DNA from: Nocardia cyriacigeorgica
Lineage (GTDB): Bacteria; Actinomycetota; Actinomycetes; Mycobacteriales; Mycobacteriaceae
DNA: 64,000 nt
NCBI RefSeq assembly: GCF_005863245.1
Contig: NZ_VBUT01000009.1
Coordinates: forward strand, 62,001 to 126,000
Direction of reading: 5' to 3'
In this document: piece after piece, positions 50,878 through 59,382 of the stretch
How the letters are laid out: each line of letters begins with the position of its first letter
How positions within the stretch are numbered: position 1 is the first letter of the stretch
Position numbers and translations under genes: made by a program
The notes under the pieces: model-generated
Databases searched by the model: none
Told to the model about the DNA's origin: nothing
Seen by the model: only the letters and a program-made list of their open reading frames with translations

Positions 50878-52428
50878 ATGGCACGTTCAGCTTCCAAACG
50901 GCCGGGCAAATCCGGCACCGCCGCGGGTGTGGCGCCACTGGGGCAGCCCCGTCGCGGCGCCGAGCCCGCGCCCATGCGCCCGCCGACGCCGCTGACCCGC
51001 ACGGTCTCGCTGCGCTGGCGGGTGACGCTGCTGGCCGCCTCGGTGGTCGCCATCGCCGTCGCGGTCACCTCCATCGCCGCCTACGCGATGGTCGCGCGCG
51101 CGCTCTACGGCGACGTCGACGCCCAGCTGCGCGCCAGGGCCGCGACCATGATCAGCGGCGATATCGACAGCATGGCCTTCCAATCGCTCGGGGTGGCCAC
51201 ACTGTTCTCCAACAACATCGGCGTCGGCCTGATCTACCCGTTCTCGGTGTCCTCGCCGACCGCGCCGGAGGGCGAGCGTCCACCCGACAGCCTCCCGGTC
51301 TACATCCCGCCGCAGCCCACCAAACCGCCCATCGGCACCGAGGAGATCGCGGTCGCCAAGGGCGAACAGACGTCCTCGCTGCGCACCTACAACAACCAGC
51401 GAGTGCTGGCCCGGCGCATGGATTCGGGTGTCACGCTGGTGATCTCCCAGCGCCTGGAACCCACCCGTGAGGTGCTCGACCGGCTGGCCTGGCTGCTGTT
51501 CGTGGTCGGCGGGTGTGGCGTGCTGCTGGCCGCGGCTGCGGGTACCGCGGTCGGGCGCACCGGATTGCGGCCCATCGCCCGGCTCACCGCGGCCACCGAA
51601 CGCGTGGCCCGCACCGACGACCTGACGCCGATCCCGGTCACCGGTGACGACGAGCTGGCCCGGCTCACCGAAAGTTTCAACACCATGCTGCGCGCCCTGG
51701 CCGAATCCCGCGACCGGCAGCGCAGGCTGGTCGCCGACGCGGGCCACGAGCTGCGCACCCCGCTGACCTCGCTGCGCACCAATATGGAACTGCTGATCGC
51801 CGCGGGCAGGCCCGGCGCGCCGCGGATTCCGGACGAAGACATGGCCGAATTGCGCGCCGATGTGGTCGCCCAGATCGAAGAGCTGTCCACCCTCGTCGGC
51901 GACCTGGTCGACCTGGCTCGGGAAGACGCGCCGGAAACAGTCTACGAGCGCGTCGATCTCGGCGAGGTCGCCGAACGCGCTCTCGAACGCGCGCGGCGCC
52001 GCCGCGGCTCCATCGAGTTCGTCGCGGCGCTGCGGCCGTGGTTCGTCTACGGCCACGAGGCCGGACTGGAACGGGCGATCCTCAATGTGCTCGACAATGC
52101 CGCGAAGTGGAGCCCGGCCGGCGCGCAGGTGCGGGTCGGGATGGCCGAGGTGGGGCGCGGGCTGCTCGAGCTCTCGGTCGACGACGCCGGCCCCGGCATC
52201 CCGCCGGCCGAACGTGAGCTGGTGTTCGAGCGGTTCTACCGGACCACCGCCTCGCGGTCGATGCCTGGCTCGGGCCTCGGCCTCGCGATTGTGAAACAGG
52301 TCGTGACAAAACACGGCGGCACGATCACGATCGATACGTCCGAACGTGGCGGCGCGCTGATCCGCATCGTGCTGCCCGGTGAGGCGGGCGCGCCCGCAGC
52401 GGCCGCCGAGGACGAGGCGGATCGGTAG
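50878..52428 (+). CDS. mprB: Sensor histidine kinase MprB
   Basis: This 516-residue membrane kinase has TM1 at about 48-70, an extracytoplasmic domain of about 130 residues with a Pro-rich segment (LPVYIPPQPTKPPIG), TM2 at about 203-223, a HAMP domain, the H-box with phospho-His290 (DAGHELRTPLTSL) and HATPase boxes (NVLDNAAKWSP, VDDAGPGIPP, GSGLGLAIVKQVV). In mycobacteria it senses envelope stress and interacts with DnaK. It starts 12 bases after mprA and is probably cotranscribed. Confidence 0.96.
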   Translation: MARSASKRPGKSGTAAGVAPLGQPRRGAEPAPMRPPTPLTRTVSLRWRVTLLAASVVAIAVAVTSIAAYAMVARALYGDVDAQLRARAATMISGDIDSMAFQSLGVATLFSNNIGVGLIYPFSVSSPTAPEGERPPDSLPVYIPPQPTKPPIGTEEIAVAKGEQTSSLRTYNNQRVLARRMDSGVTLVISQRLEPTREVLDRLAWLLFVVGGCGVLLAAAAGTAVGRTGLRPIARLTAATERVARTDDLTPIPVTGDDELARLTESFNTMLRALAESRDRQRRLVADAGHELRTPLTSLRTNMELLIAAGRPGAPRIPDEDMAELRADVVAQIEELSTLVGDLVDLAREDAPETVYERVDLGEVAERALERARRRRGSIEFVAALRPWFVYGHEAGLERAILNVLDNAAKWSPAGAQVRVGMAEVGRGLLELSVDDAGPGIPPAERELVFERFYRTTASRSMPGSGLGLAIVKQVVTKHGGTITIDTSERGGALIRIVLPGEAGAPAAAAEDEADR

Positions 52429-52464
52429 CCGAGCCGCTCGATCCGTAGCGAACTTCAAGCACGG

Positions 52465-52481
52465 TCTCAGTCCGCTCTCAG
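52465..52481 (+). promoter_or_regulatory. MprA-box-like direct repeat upstream of pepD
   Basis: TCTCAG-TCCGC-TCTCAG, differing from the mprA copy at one base of the spacer. It lies 49 bases before the pepD ATG. Confidence 0.75.
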
Positions 52482-52530
52482 CAGTCGGCGTCACGCTGGA
52501 TGGCACGACGTGAGAAAGAAACGAGTAACC

Positions 52531-53799
52531 ATGACCGAGGATTTCACCGATCGACCGCACGGCCCGCAGCCCGGTGCCGTGCCGCCGCCGGGTTACCACT
52601 CGGCGCCCGGCCCGCAGGGTAACCCGGGCCTTCCGTACGGCCAGGCCTCCGTTCCCGGGCCTCAGCCCGCCCCCAAGCGTCCGGTCCGGACCGGCCTGGT
52701 CGCGGGTGCGGTGGCGCTGGCGCTGGTCAGCGGCGGCGTCGGTGGCGCGGTCGGCGCCCTGGTGGCGGGCAACGACGGCGGCGGCACCACCGTCACCAAC
52801 GCCCTGGACGCCCCGAAACCGAATATCGATAACGCCTCCACGGCGCCGGCAGGCTCCACCCAGGCGGTGGCCCAGCGGGTGCTGCCGAGTGTGGTCATGA
52901 TCAAAGTCGCCAGCAATCGCGCTCAGGGGGAGGGCTCGGGGGTCATCCTGTCCTCCGACGGACTGATCCTGACCAACAACCACGTCGCCGCGGGTGGCGG
53001 CCCCGGCGCGAAGATGGAGGTCTCCTTCGCCGACGGCAGCACCGCGTCCGCGACCATGGTCGGCGCCGACCCGGTCTCCGATCTCGCCGTCATCAAGGTC
53101 GAGGGCAAGACCGGCCTGACCCCGATCGAGCTCGGCAGCTCGGCCGGCCTCCAGGTCGGCCAGCCCGTCATCGCGATCGGCTCACCGCTCGGTCTCGCGG
53201 GCACCGTCACCACCGGCATCGTCTCGGCGCTGAACCGGCCGGTGTCCACCTCCGGCGAGCCGAGCGCCGACCCGTCGACGCCCAACCCCGTCATCGACGC
53301 CATCCAGACCGATGCCGCGATCAACCCCGGCAATTCCGGCGGTGCGCTGGTCGACGCCAACGGCAAGCTGATCGGCATCAATACCGCTATCGCCACGCTC
53401 GGCGGCTCCGATCTCGGCGGCCAGCAGAGCGGCTCGATCGGGCTCGGTTTCGCCATCCCGGTCGATCAGGCCCGCCGCGTAGCCGAAGAACTGATCGAAA
53501 CCGGCCGCGCCACCTATGCCCAGATCGGCATCACGGTGCCGCGTAACGACACCGTGCGCGGGGCACGGGTGCTCGAGGTGACCCCCGACGGGCCCGCCGC
53601 CAAGGCGGGGATCCCGGCCGGAGTGGTGATCACCAAGATGAACGATCGCACCATCGACTCCGGCGACGCCTTGGTCGCCGCCGTCCGTTCCAGCCGACCA
53701 GGAGACAAGGTGAGCGTGACATATACCGATGAACAGGGCGGAAACGCCAAGACGGTCGAGGTGACCCTCGACGCGGTGTCGACCGGGGGAGCGCGGTGA
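52531..53799 (+). CDS. pepD: HtrA-like serine protease PepD
   Basis: This 422-residue membrane-anchored trypsin-like protease with a PDZ domain has a Pro-rich cytosolic start, a TM helix at about 55-80 (GLVAGAVALALVSGGVGGAV) and catalytic His151 (LTNNHVAAGG), Asp184 (DPVSDLAVIKVEG) and Ser269 (INPGNSGGALVDANG). The PDZ domain covers about 330-415 (GPAAKAGIPAGVVITKMNDR). It degrades misfolded envelope proteins and is induced by MprAB. ATG 52531 is preferred to a GTG 21 bases upstream. Its stop overlaps the moaB2 start (GTGA). Confidence 0.94.
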   Translation: MTEDFTDRPHGPQPGAVPPPGYHSAPGPQGNPGLPYGQASVPGPQPAPKRPVRTGLVAGAVALALVSGGVGGAVGALVAGNDGGGTTVTNALDAPKPNIDNASTAPAGSTQAVAQRVLPSVVMIKVASNRAQGEGSGVILSSDGLILTNNHVAAGGGPGAKMEVSFADGSTASATMVGADPVSDLAVIKVEGKTGLTPIELGSSAGLQVGQPVIAIGSPLGLAGTVTTGIVSALNRPVSTSGEPSADPSTPNPVIDAIQTDAAINPGNSGGALVDANGKLIGINTAIATLGGSDLGGQQSGSIGLGFAIPVDQARRVAEELIETGRATYAQIGITVPRNDTVRGARVLEVTPDGPAAKAGIPAGVVITKMNDRTIDSGDALVAAVRSSRPGDKVSVTYTDEQGGNAKTVEVTLDAVSTGGAR

Positions 53800-54353
53800 T
53801 GCAGGTGCTGCACGGGGGATGGGAGCCGATGCTCGGCGGTGACGCTACGGTGAGCACCATGGACATCGATGGTTCCGTGGCAGGACGCGCACTGGTCGTG
53901 GTCGTCGACGACCGCACCGCGCACGGTGGTGTGGATTCGCTGGGCCCGCTGGTCACCGAATTGCTGACCGAAGCGGGCTTCCTCGTCGACGCGTCGGTGA
54001 CGGTGCAGGCCGATGAGGTGGAGATCCGCAACGCGCTCAACACCGCGGTGATCGGCGGCGTCGACCTGGTCATCTCGGTCGGCGGCACGGGTATGTCGCC
54101 GCGCGATGTCACTCCGGAGGCCACCTCCCAGGTGCTCGATCGTGAGCTGCCGGGCATCAGCGAGGCCCTGCGGTCCTCGGGCCGGGTCGCCGGTTCCCTC
54201 GATGCCGGTCTCTCGCGTGGTCTGGCCGGTATCTCCGGCAGCACCCTGGTGGTGAACCTGCCCGGTAGCCGTTCGGCCATCCGCGACGGCATGGCGACGC
54301 TGGGTCCGCTCGCCAGCCGGGTGATCGGTGAACTGTCCGGATTGGACGAATGA
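53796..54353 (+). CDS. moaB2: MogA/MoaB-family molybdenum cofactor protein (MoaB2-like)
   Basis: This protein of about 185 residues has the MoCF-biosynthesis fold: ALVVVVDDRTAHGGVDSLGP, VDLVISVGGTGMSPRDVTPE ATSQVLDRELPGISEALRSS, VVNLPGSRSAIRDGMATLGP. The GGTGxxxRDxTPEA motif binds molybdopterin. MoaB/MogA proteins adenylate molybdopterin before molybdenum insertion. It is coupled to pepD (GTG 53796 inside the pepD stop), but a later ATG such as MDIDGSVAG is possible. The position matches Rv0984. Another molybdenum gene, moeA, lies at the window end. Confidence 0.9.
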   Translation: MMQVLHGGWEPMLGGDATVSTMDIDGSVAGRALVVVVDDRTAHGGVDSLGPLVTELLTEAGFLVDASVTVQADEVEIRNALNTAVIGGVDLVISVGGTGMSPRDVTPEATSQVLDRELPGISEALRSSGRVAGSLDAGLSRGLAGISGSTLVVNLPGSRSAIRDGMATLGPLASRVIGELSGLDE

Positions 54354-54538
54354 GCTCTGCCGACGATCGCAGCGACGTCCCCCGTCCGGTCCGCCGGCCG
54401 GGGGACGCCGCGCGTCTGGCGCGCATCTTCGGTGAGGTGCTCCCGGAGACCACCGGTGACGAACGCGGCGACGAGCGCGACACGCCGTCGAGCACCGACG
54501 ACTGGTTGCGGTCGCAGGTTCCGCCGCATCACGGCTGA
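54350..54538 (+). CDS. Small acidic hypothetical protein coupled to moaB2
   Basis: This 62-residue protein starts MSSADDRSDVPRPVRRPGDA and contains ARLARIFGEVLPETTGDERG DER, ending WLRSQVPPHHG. The RLARIFGEVLPETTxDE core occurs in short actinobacterial proteins near moaB2; function is unknown. Its ATG overlaps the moaB2 stop by 4 bases (ATGA), so it is translated with it. Confidence 0.75.
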   Translation: MSSADDRSDVPRPVRRPGDAARLARIFGEVLPETTGDERGDERDTPSSTDDWLRSQVPPHHG

Positions 54539-54794
54539 GTTCTTCCGCGCGTCCCAGCTACCTCTCTGGCGACGATGCCTCACCCGCTATCTACTGCCCT
54601 GCTACGTATCTACTGACGCGTAGCTTTCTCGAGCGTTCAAGATTCAAGCTCTTTGGGGTTCCGATCTCATGCGGAATACGTTCTCGTCCCGTATTCGCCG
54701 ACGGCACTGCTGCGCCTTCCGGGCCAATTCGGCTACTTCACCGGAACTCGAGTCCTGCATTTATGCACGTCAAGCGATATAAGCATTTTGGCTA

Positions 54795-54810
54795 TGTGAT
54801 ACAGATCACT
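54795..54810 (+). promoter_or_regulatory. CRP/GlxR-type site upstream of the first porin gene
   Basis: TGTGATACAGATCACT matches TGTGA-N6-TCAC(A/T) used by CRP-family regulators (Rv3676 Crp, GlxR). It is about 275 bases upstream of the first porin ATG and directly before a TTGACG -35-like element. Confidence 0.65.
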
Positions 54811-55031
54811 CATGTCTTGACGAATACTTTCGTTGTCCGTTCCGTTACCGCCGGTTAATCTCGCCTCGGGCCATCGCAACCCTCTTCGCAGTCCAGTGGC
54901 CTGCACGAATGTGCAGACCGCGCGGAGCAGGGTGCGGTCCGGCGCTAGTCGAGCTTTGCGTTGAAATAACGGCGAGTTACACAACGGCAACAAATAGGCG
55001 ACACACTGAGCTGGGCCTGTGAGGACCTTAT

Positions 55032-55054
55032 CCAGCCTCGACGGTCGAGGCTGG
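55032..55054 (+). promoter_or_regulatory. Leader hairpin before porin A1
   Basis: CCAGCCTCGAC and GTCGAGGCTGG are perfect inverted arms around a central G. The hairpin ends 30 bases before the A1 ATG. A different hairpin sits at the same distance before A2 and A3. Confidence 0.7.
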
Positions 55055-55083
55055 TCTGTTCGAGAAAATTGATGAGGGGAAGT

Positions 55084-55758
55084 ATGAGCGAGAACCGCAC
55101 CAACGGTTTGCGCCGCGGAGCCCGTGTCGCGGGCGTCGGCGCCGCAGCCGCCGTGGCCCTGGGTCTGCTTTCGACCGGGGCCGCGAACGCGGATACCTTC
55201 GTGCCGTTGCCGGACGGCGAGAAGGTTGGTCCGGGTGTGACCATCAAGCGCACCCATGAGCATGCGTTGATTTCGCCGTCCATGGCGGCCAACGGCGCAG
55301 GTCGCGTTGTCTGGGTTTCGGGCACCGCGAGCGCGGACGTCACCGTCACCCCCGAGGGCGAGGTGGGCCCGAACAACGGCCCCGCCGGCGCGCCGGGTAC
55401 CAACAACTCCTCCACCCACGGTGCCTCCCAGCTGAACACGGGCTACATCGTGGGTTGCCAGGTGAGCATCGGTGACGAGGCCATCTCCGCCGGTGTGTCC
55501 GGCAGCGTCGATCTCGATGGTGCCTCGGTCGGCGGTTCGGTCGGCCTGGAACTGGGTCCGGGCGAGGTGAAGTTCGTCCAGATCGAGTACAAGGACATTC
55601 TGAAGCCGGGTCACTACTCGGTCGAGTACCAGGACGTCGAGATGGAGATCCAGGGCTGCGCGGGTTACGCGCAGGCGCGGGCGTACACGGTCGTCGAGAT
55701 CATCGGTGACCACTACTCGAAGACCACCCTTTACGGCCAGCCGTTCAGCATCGGCTGA
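55084..55758 (+). CDS. MspA-family porin, type A (copy 1)
   Basis: This 224-residue exported protein has a basic start (MSENRTNGLRRGARV) and a hydrophobic signal core ending LLSTGAANA before D-T-F-V. The mature part contains DTFVPLPDGEKVGPGVTIKR, a loop rich in Asn/Ser/Gly (NNGPAGAPGTNNSSTHGASQ) and a beta-rich C-terminus ending YGQPFSIG. Two Cys (in GYIVGCQV and IQGCAGYA) may form a disulfide. It resembles the nocardial MspA-type cation-selective channels such as NfpA/NfpB, which form a hetero-oligomeric pore in the mycolate outer membrane. It is the first gene of the A1-B1 pair, with GAGGGGAAG before the ATG. Confidence 0.9.
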   Translation: MSENRTNGLRRGARVAGVGAAAAVALGLLSTGAANADTFVPLPDGEKVGPGVTIKRTHEHALISPSMAANGAGRVVWVSGTASADVTVTPEGEVGPNNGPAGAPGTNNSSTHGASQLNTGYIVGCQVSIGDEAISAGVSGSVDLDGASVGGSVGLELGPGEVKFVQIEYKDILKPGHYSVEYQDVEMEIQGCAGYAQARAYTVVEIIGDHYSKTTLYGQPFSIG

Positions 55759-55822
55759 GTCGTCGAATTCGACCGTACAAACCTCTCGCCTCGAGCGAAC
55801 TCGACCCTCGAAGGGTACAAAC

Positions 55823-56497
55823 ATGATCAACCGTAAGATCGTGGCGCGGGCGGCCGGACTCGGCGCTGCCGCCACCGTTGCCATGGGCCTGTTCTCCACC
55901 GGTGCGGCCAACGCCGACACCTTCGTGCCGCTGCCCGGCGGCGAAATCGTCAAGACGCTGTCCGACGGCACCGTGGTGACGGTCCGCCTGGTCGGCGAGT
56001 CGGCCAACATCAACCCCTCCCTCGGCTCCACCCCGGTGCACCGCAATGCCTGGGTGTCGGCCAGCGCGCAGGTCGAGCTGTCCGGCTCGGGTGCCAAGGG
56101 CGGCAAGATCTACCCCGGTTACGTGGTGGGCTGCCAGGTGAACATCGGTGGTGGCGGCGTCGAGGGTGGCGCTGAAGGCGGTGTCGACTGGAGCGGCGAG
56201 GAAGTGGCGCCGACGGGTGGTGCCAACAGCGGCGCCGAGCTGTCGCTCGGCCCGGGCCAGGCCCAGTCCTTCTACGTCCTCGACCTCGAAGAGGCCGACG
56301 ACTTCGGTAGCGAGTCGCACCAGACCCGCAACAAGTTCAAGGGCACCAGCGGCTCGGTCACCTGGGCCGATGAGACCATCGGACTGACCGGCTGCGCCGG
56401 CTACGCGCAGGCGCGGGCCTTCGTCAAGGTCAAGGTCGAAACCGACAATGTCATGTCGGTGGTGACCCTGTGGGGTCAGCCGTTCAGCCTGGGCTGA
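55823..56497 (+). CDS. MspA-family porin, type B (copy 1)
   Basis: This 224-residue partner of A1 lies 64 bases downstream. The signal peptide ends FSTGAANA before DTFVPLPGGEIVKTL. The B type has a short segment VTVRLVGESANINPSLGS instead of the A-type loop, a VELSGSGAKGGKIYPGY strand, and ends LWGQPFSLG. It has two Cys (GYVVGCQVN and LTGCAGYA). From base 55958 onward it is identical to B2 (57603-58277); its first 45 codons differ from B2 and B3. Pairing of unlike MspA subunits suggests a mixed channel, as for N. farcinica NfpA/NfpB. Confidence 0.9.
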   Translation: MINRKIVARAAGLGAAATVAMGLFSTGAANADTFVPLPGGEIVKTLSDGTVVTVRLVGESANINPSLGSTPVHRNAWVSASAQVELSGSGAKGGKIYPGYVVGCQVNIGGGGVEGGAEGGVDWSGEEVAPTGGANSGAELSLGPGQAQSFYVLDLEEADDFGSESHQTRNKFKGTSGSVTWADETIGLTGCAGYAQARAFVKVKVETDNVMSVVTLWGQPFSLG

Positions 56498-56549
56498 TCG
56501 GCTCCCGCTCGGGCCCGCCAACGGCCTGAGCAAACGCGACCAGCGAAAT

Positions 56550-56587
56550 GAACGCGGGTCTGTCACAATCGTGACAGGCCCGCGTTC
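56550..56587 (+). terminator. Terminator after porin B1
   Basis: GAACGCGGGTCTGTCAC pairs with GTGACAGGCCCGCGTTC over 17 positions (one G-T) with an AATC loop, followed by a TGTTTT run. It ends the A1-B1 pair. Confidence 0.9.
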
Positions 56588-56792
56588 TGCTGTTTTCGGC
56601 CCGCGACCGGCGAATTCGTCGCCGTCGCGGCGGATTCGGCCGATCTGCGTAACCTCTCGGCTACCTTCGCCTCATCTTGCTGCCATGCCGCGGACGAAAT
56701 GCCGTACCCGACTGTTCATTCCCTGTGCCGATTCGGGTTCATCTGGCGGTCAGCGCTTTCGAGCACGCTCATCTGAGCCTGCTGTAGGCCAT

Positions 56793-56808
56793 CCCCGTGC
56801 GAACGGGG
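56793..56808 (+). promoter_or_regulatory. Leader hairpin before porin A2
   Basis: CCCCGT-GCGA-ACGGGG forms a 6-bp stem ending 30 bases before the A2 ATG, the same distance as the unrelated hairpin before A1. Confidence 0.6.
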
Positions 56809-56837
56809 TTGTCGCTGAAAACCTGATGAGGGGAAGT

Positions 56838-57500
56838 ATGAGCAAGAACCGCACCAACGTCACGCGCGCGATGGGCGTCGGCGCCGTCGCCGCCGTGGCC
56901 ATGGGACTGTTCTCGGCCGGTGCCGCCAACGCGGACGCCTTCGTGCCACTGCCGGACGGTGAGAAGATCGGCCCCGGCGTCACCATCAAGCGCACCCACG
57001 AGAGCGCGCTGGTCTCGCCGTCGCTGGCGGCCAACGGTGCCGGTCGCACCGTGTGGGTCTCCGGTATCGCGAGCGCCGATGTCACCGCCACCCCCGAGGG
57101 TGAAGTGGGTCCGAACAACGGTCCGACCGGCGCTCCCGGCACCAACAACTCCTCCACCCACGGCACCTCGCAGCTGAACACCGGCTACATCGTGGGCTGC
57201 CAGGTCAGCATCGGCGACGAGGCCATCTCGGCCGGCGTCTCCGGCAGCGTCGACCTCGACGGCGCCTCCGTCGGTGGCTCGGTGGGCCTCGAGCTGGGCC
57301 CGGGCGAGGTCAAGTTCGTCCAGATCGAGTACAAGGACATCACCAAGCCGGGTGTCTACTCCGTCGAGTACCAGGACGTCGAGATGGAGATCCAGGGCTG
57401 CGCCGGTTACGCGCAGGCCCGCGCCTACACCGTGGTCGAGATCATCGGCGACCACTACTCGAAGACCACCCTCTACGGCCAGCCGTTCAGCATCGGCTGA
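56838..57500 (+). CDS. MspA-family porin, type A (copy 2)
   Basis: This 220-residue A-type porin starts MSKNRTNVTRAMGVGAVAAV. The signal is cleaved after GAANA, and the mature protein begins DAFVPLPDGEKIGPGVTIKR. It differs from A1 at a modest number of positions (for example SALVSPSLAANGAGRTVWVS) and is identical to A3. The central NNGPTGAPGTNNSSTHGTSQ loop and the two Cys are retained. It forms a pair with B2, 102 bases downstream. Codon bias toward C/G endings suggests high expression. Confidence 0.9.
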   Translation: MSKNRTNVTRAMGVGAVAAVAMGLFSAGAANADAFVPLPDGEKIGPGVTIKRTHESALVSPSLAANGAGRTVWVSGIASADVTATPEGEVGPNNGPTGAPGTNNSSTHGTSQLNTGYIVGCQVSIGDEAISAGVSGSVDLDGASVGGSVGLELGPGEVKFVQIEYKDITKPGVYSVEYQDVEMEIQGCAGYAQARAYTVVEIIGDHYSKTTLYGQPFSIG

Positions 57501-57602
57501 TTCCGGGTCTGCCCGGCCGCTCGGCCGGAATGAACCGATGTGTCTCGAATCCGCCAATCAATCTCTCGCTGAAGCGAATCAACCCCAGAGGGGCATTACA
57601 CA

Positions 57603-58277
57603 ATGATCAACCGTAAGAGCATCGTGCGTGCGGCCGGTGCGGGTGCCGCCGCGGCCGTCGCGATGGGCCTGTTCTCCACCGGTGCGGCCAACGCCGACAC
57701 CTTCGTGCCGCTGCCCGGCGGCGAAATCGTCCGCACCCTGTCCGACGGCACCGTGGTGACGGTCCGCCTGGTCGGCGAGTCGGCCAACATCAACCCCTCC
57801 CTCGGCTCCACCCCGGTGCACCGCAATGCCTGGGTGTCGGCCAGCGCGCAGGTCGAGCTGTCCGGCTCGGGTGCCAAGGGCGGCAAGATCTACCCCGGTT
57901 ACGTGGTGGGCTGCCAGGTGAACATCGGTGGTGGCGGCGTCGAGGGTGGCGCTGAAGGCGGTGTCGACTGGAGCGGCGAGGAAGTGGCGCCGACGGGTGG
58001 TGCCAACAGCGGCGCCGAGCTGTCGCTCGGCCCGGGCCAGGCCCAGTCCTTCTACGTCCTCGACCTCGAAGAGGCCGACGACTTCGGTAGCGAGTCGCAC
58101 CAGACCCGCAACAAGTTCAAGGGCACCAGCGGCTCGGTCACCTGGGCCGATGAGACCATCGGACTGACCGGCTGCGCCGGCTACGCGCAGGCGCGGGCCT
58201 TCGTCAAGGTCAAGGTCGAAACCGACAATGTCATGTCGGTGGTGACCCTGTGGGGTCAGCCGTTCAGCCTGGGCTGA
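57603..58277 (+). CDS. MspA-family porin, type B (copy 2), a hybrid gene
   Basis: This 224-residue B-type porin has a 5' end (MINRKSIVRAAGAGAAAAVA) identical to B3 and a remainder identical to B1, including DWSGEEVAPTGGANSGAELS and DFGSESHQTRNKFKGTSGSV. The switch point lies in the 59 bases shared by all three copies (57738-57796). It is therefore a recombinant formed by unequal crossing-over. The reading frame is intact, so it should produce a functional porin. Confidence 0.9.
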   Translation: MINRKSIVRAAGAGAAAAVAMGLFSTGAANADTFVPLPGGEIVRTLSDGTVVTVRLVGESANINPSLGSTPVHRNAWVSASAQVELSGSGAKGGKIYPGYVVGCQVNIGGGGVEGGAEGGVDWSGEEVAPTGGANSGAELSLGPGQAQSFYVLDLEEADDFGSESHQTRNKFKGTSGSVTWADETIGLTGCAGYAQARAFVKVKVETDNVMSVVTLWGQPFSLG

Positions 58278-58329
58278 TCGGCTCCCGCTCGGGCCCGCCA
58301 ACGGCCTGAGCAAACGCGACCAGCGAAAT

Positions 58330-58367
58330 GAACGCGGGTCTGTCACAATCGTGACAGGCCCGCGTTC
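58330..58367 (+). terminator. Terminator after porin B2
   Basis: Exact copy of the hairpin after B1: a 17-position stem with an AATC loop and a T-rich trailer. Confidence 0.9.
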
Positions 58368-58572
58368 TGCTGTTTTCGGCCCGCGACCGGCGAATTCGTC
58401 GCCGTCGCGGCGGATTCGGCCGATCTGCGTAACCTCTCGGCTACCTTCGCCTCATCTTGCTGCCATGCCGCGGACGAAATGCCGTACCCGACTGTTCATT
58501 CCCTGTGCCGATTCGGGTTCATCTGGCGGTCAGCGCTTTCGAGCACGCTCATCTGAGCCTGCTGTAGGCCAT

Positions 58573-58588
58573 CCCCGTGCGAACGGGG
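58573..58588 (+). promoter_or_regulatory. Leader hairpin before porin A3
   Basis: Same CCCCGT-GCGA-ACGGGG hairpin as before A2, carried by the duplication. Confidence 0.6.
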
Positions 58589-58617
58589 TTGTCGCTGAAA
58601 ACCTGATGAGGGGAAGT

Positions 58618-59280
58618 ATGAGCAAGAACCGCACCAACGTCACGCGCGCGATGGGCGTCGGCGCCGTCGCCGCCGTGGCCATGGGACTGTTCTCGGCCGG
58701 TGCCGCCAACGCGGACGCCTTCGTGCCACTGCCGGACGGTGAGAAGATCGGCCCCGGCGTCACCATCAAGCGCACCCACGAGAGCGCGCTGGTCTCGCCG
58801 TCGCTGGCGGCCAACGGTGCCGGTCGCACCGTGTGGGTCTCCGGTATCGCGAGCGCCGATGTCACCGCCACCCCCGAGGGTGAAGTGGGTCCGAACAACG
58901 GTCCGACCGGCGCTCCCGGCACCAACAACTCCTCCACCCACGGCACCTCGCAGCTGAACACCGGCTACATCGTGGGCTGCCAGGTCAGCATCGGCGACGA
59001 GGCCATCTCGGCCGGCGTCTCCGGCAGCGTCGACCTCGACGGCGCCTCCGTCGGTGGCTCGGTGGGCCTCGAGCTGGGCCCGGGCGAGGTCAAGTTCGTC
59101 CAGATCGAGTACAAGGACATCACCAAGCCGGGTGTCTACTCCGTCGAGTACCAGGACGTCGAGATGGAGATCCAGGGCTGCGCCGGTTACGCGCAGGCCC
59201 GCGCCTACACCGTGGTCGAGATCATCGGCGACCACTACTCGAAGACCACCCTCTACGGCCAGCCGTTCAGCATCGGCTGA
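58618..59280 (+). CDS. MspA-family porin, type A (copy 3)
   Basis: 220 residues, identical in protein and apparently in DNA to the A2 gene at 56838-57500, including 5' leader and 3' spacer. It is the first gene of the third A-B pair. Identity at silent sites points to a very recent duplication or to ongoing gene conversion. Confidence 0.9.
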   Translation: MSKNRTNVTRAMGVGAVAAVAMGLFSAGAANADAFVPLPDGEKIGPGVTIKRTHESALVSPSLAANGAGRTVWVSGIASADVTATPEGEVGPNNGPTGAPGTNNSSTHGTSQLNTGYIVGCQVSIGDEAISAGVSGSVDLDGASVGGSVGLELGPGEVKFVQIEYKDITKPGVYSVEYQDVEMEIQGCAGYAQARAYTVVEIIGDHYSKTTLYGQPFSIG

Positions 59281-59382
59281 TTCCGGGTCTGCCCGGCCGC
59301 TCGGCCGGAATGAACCGATGTGTCTCGAATCCGCCAATCAATCTCTCGCTGAAGCGAATCAACCCCAGAGGGGCATTACACA

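Larger units (their letters stand above)
54539..55083. other. Lower-GC promoter and leader region of the porin array
   Basis: 545 bases without a gene, clearly less GC-rich than the flanks. It contains a CRP-type site (54795-54810), a TTGACG -35-like hexamer at 54817-54822 and a perfect hairpin 30 bases before the first porin ATG (55032-55054). Confidence 0.7.
55958..57796 (+). repeat. 1839-bp direct repeat, left copy
   Basis: This stretch appears identical to 57738-59576 (offset 1780). It runs from codon 46 of B1 through terminator, leader and all of A2 into codon 65 of B2. The two copies overlap by 59 bases (57738-57796). Identity was judged by reading; no mismatch was seen. Confidence 0.9.

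Noticed and set aside
50887..52983. A 698-codon reverse frame opposite mprB
   Set aside because: It is an antisense shadow of mprB and the start of pepD, which both have full catalytic motifs.
56571..56837. N-terminal extension of porin A2 upstream of ATG 56838 (also for A3)
   Set aside because: The frame is open, but the extension covers the terminator and leader and would bury the signal peptide. ATG 56838 has a GAGGGGAAG ribosome site and gives a normal signal peptide.
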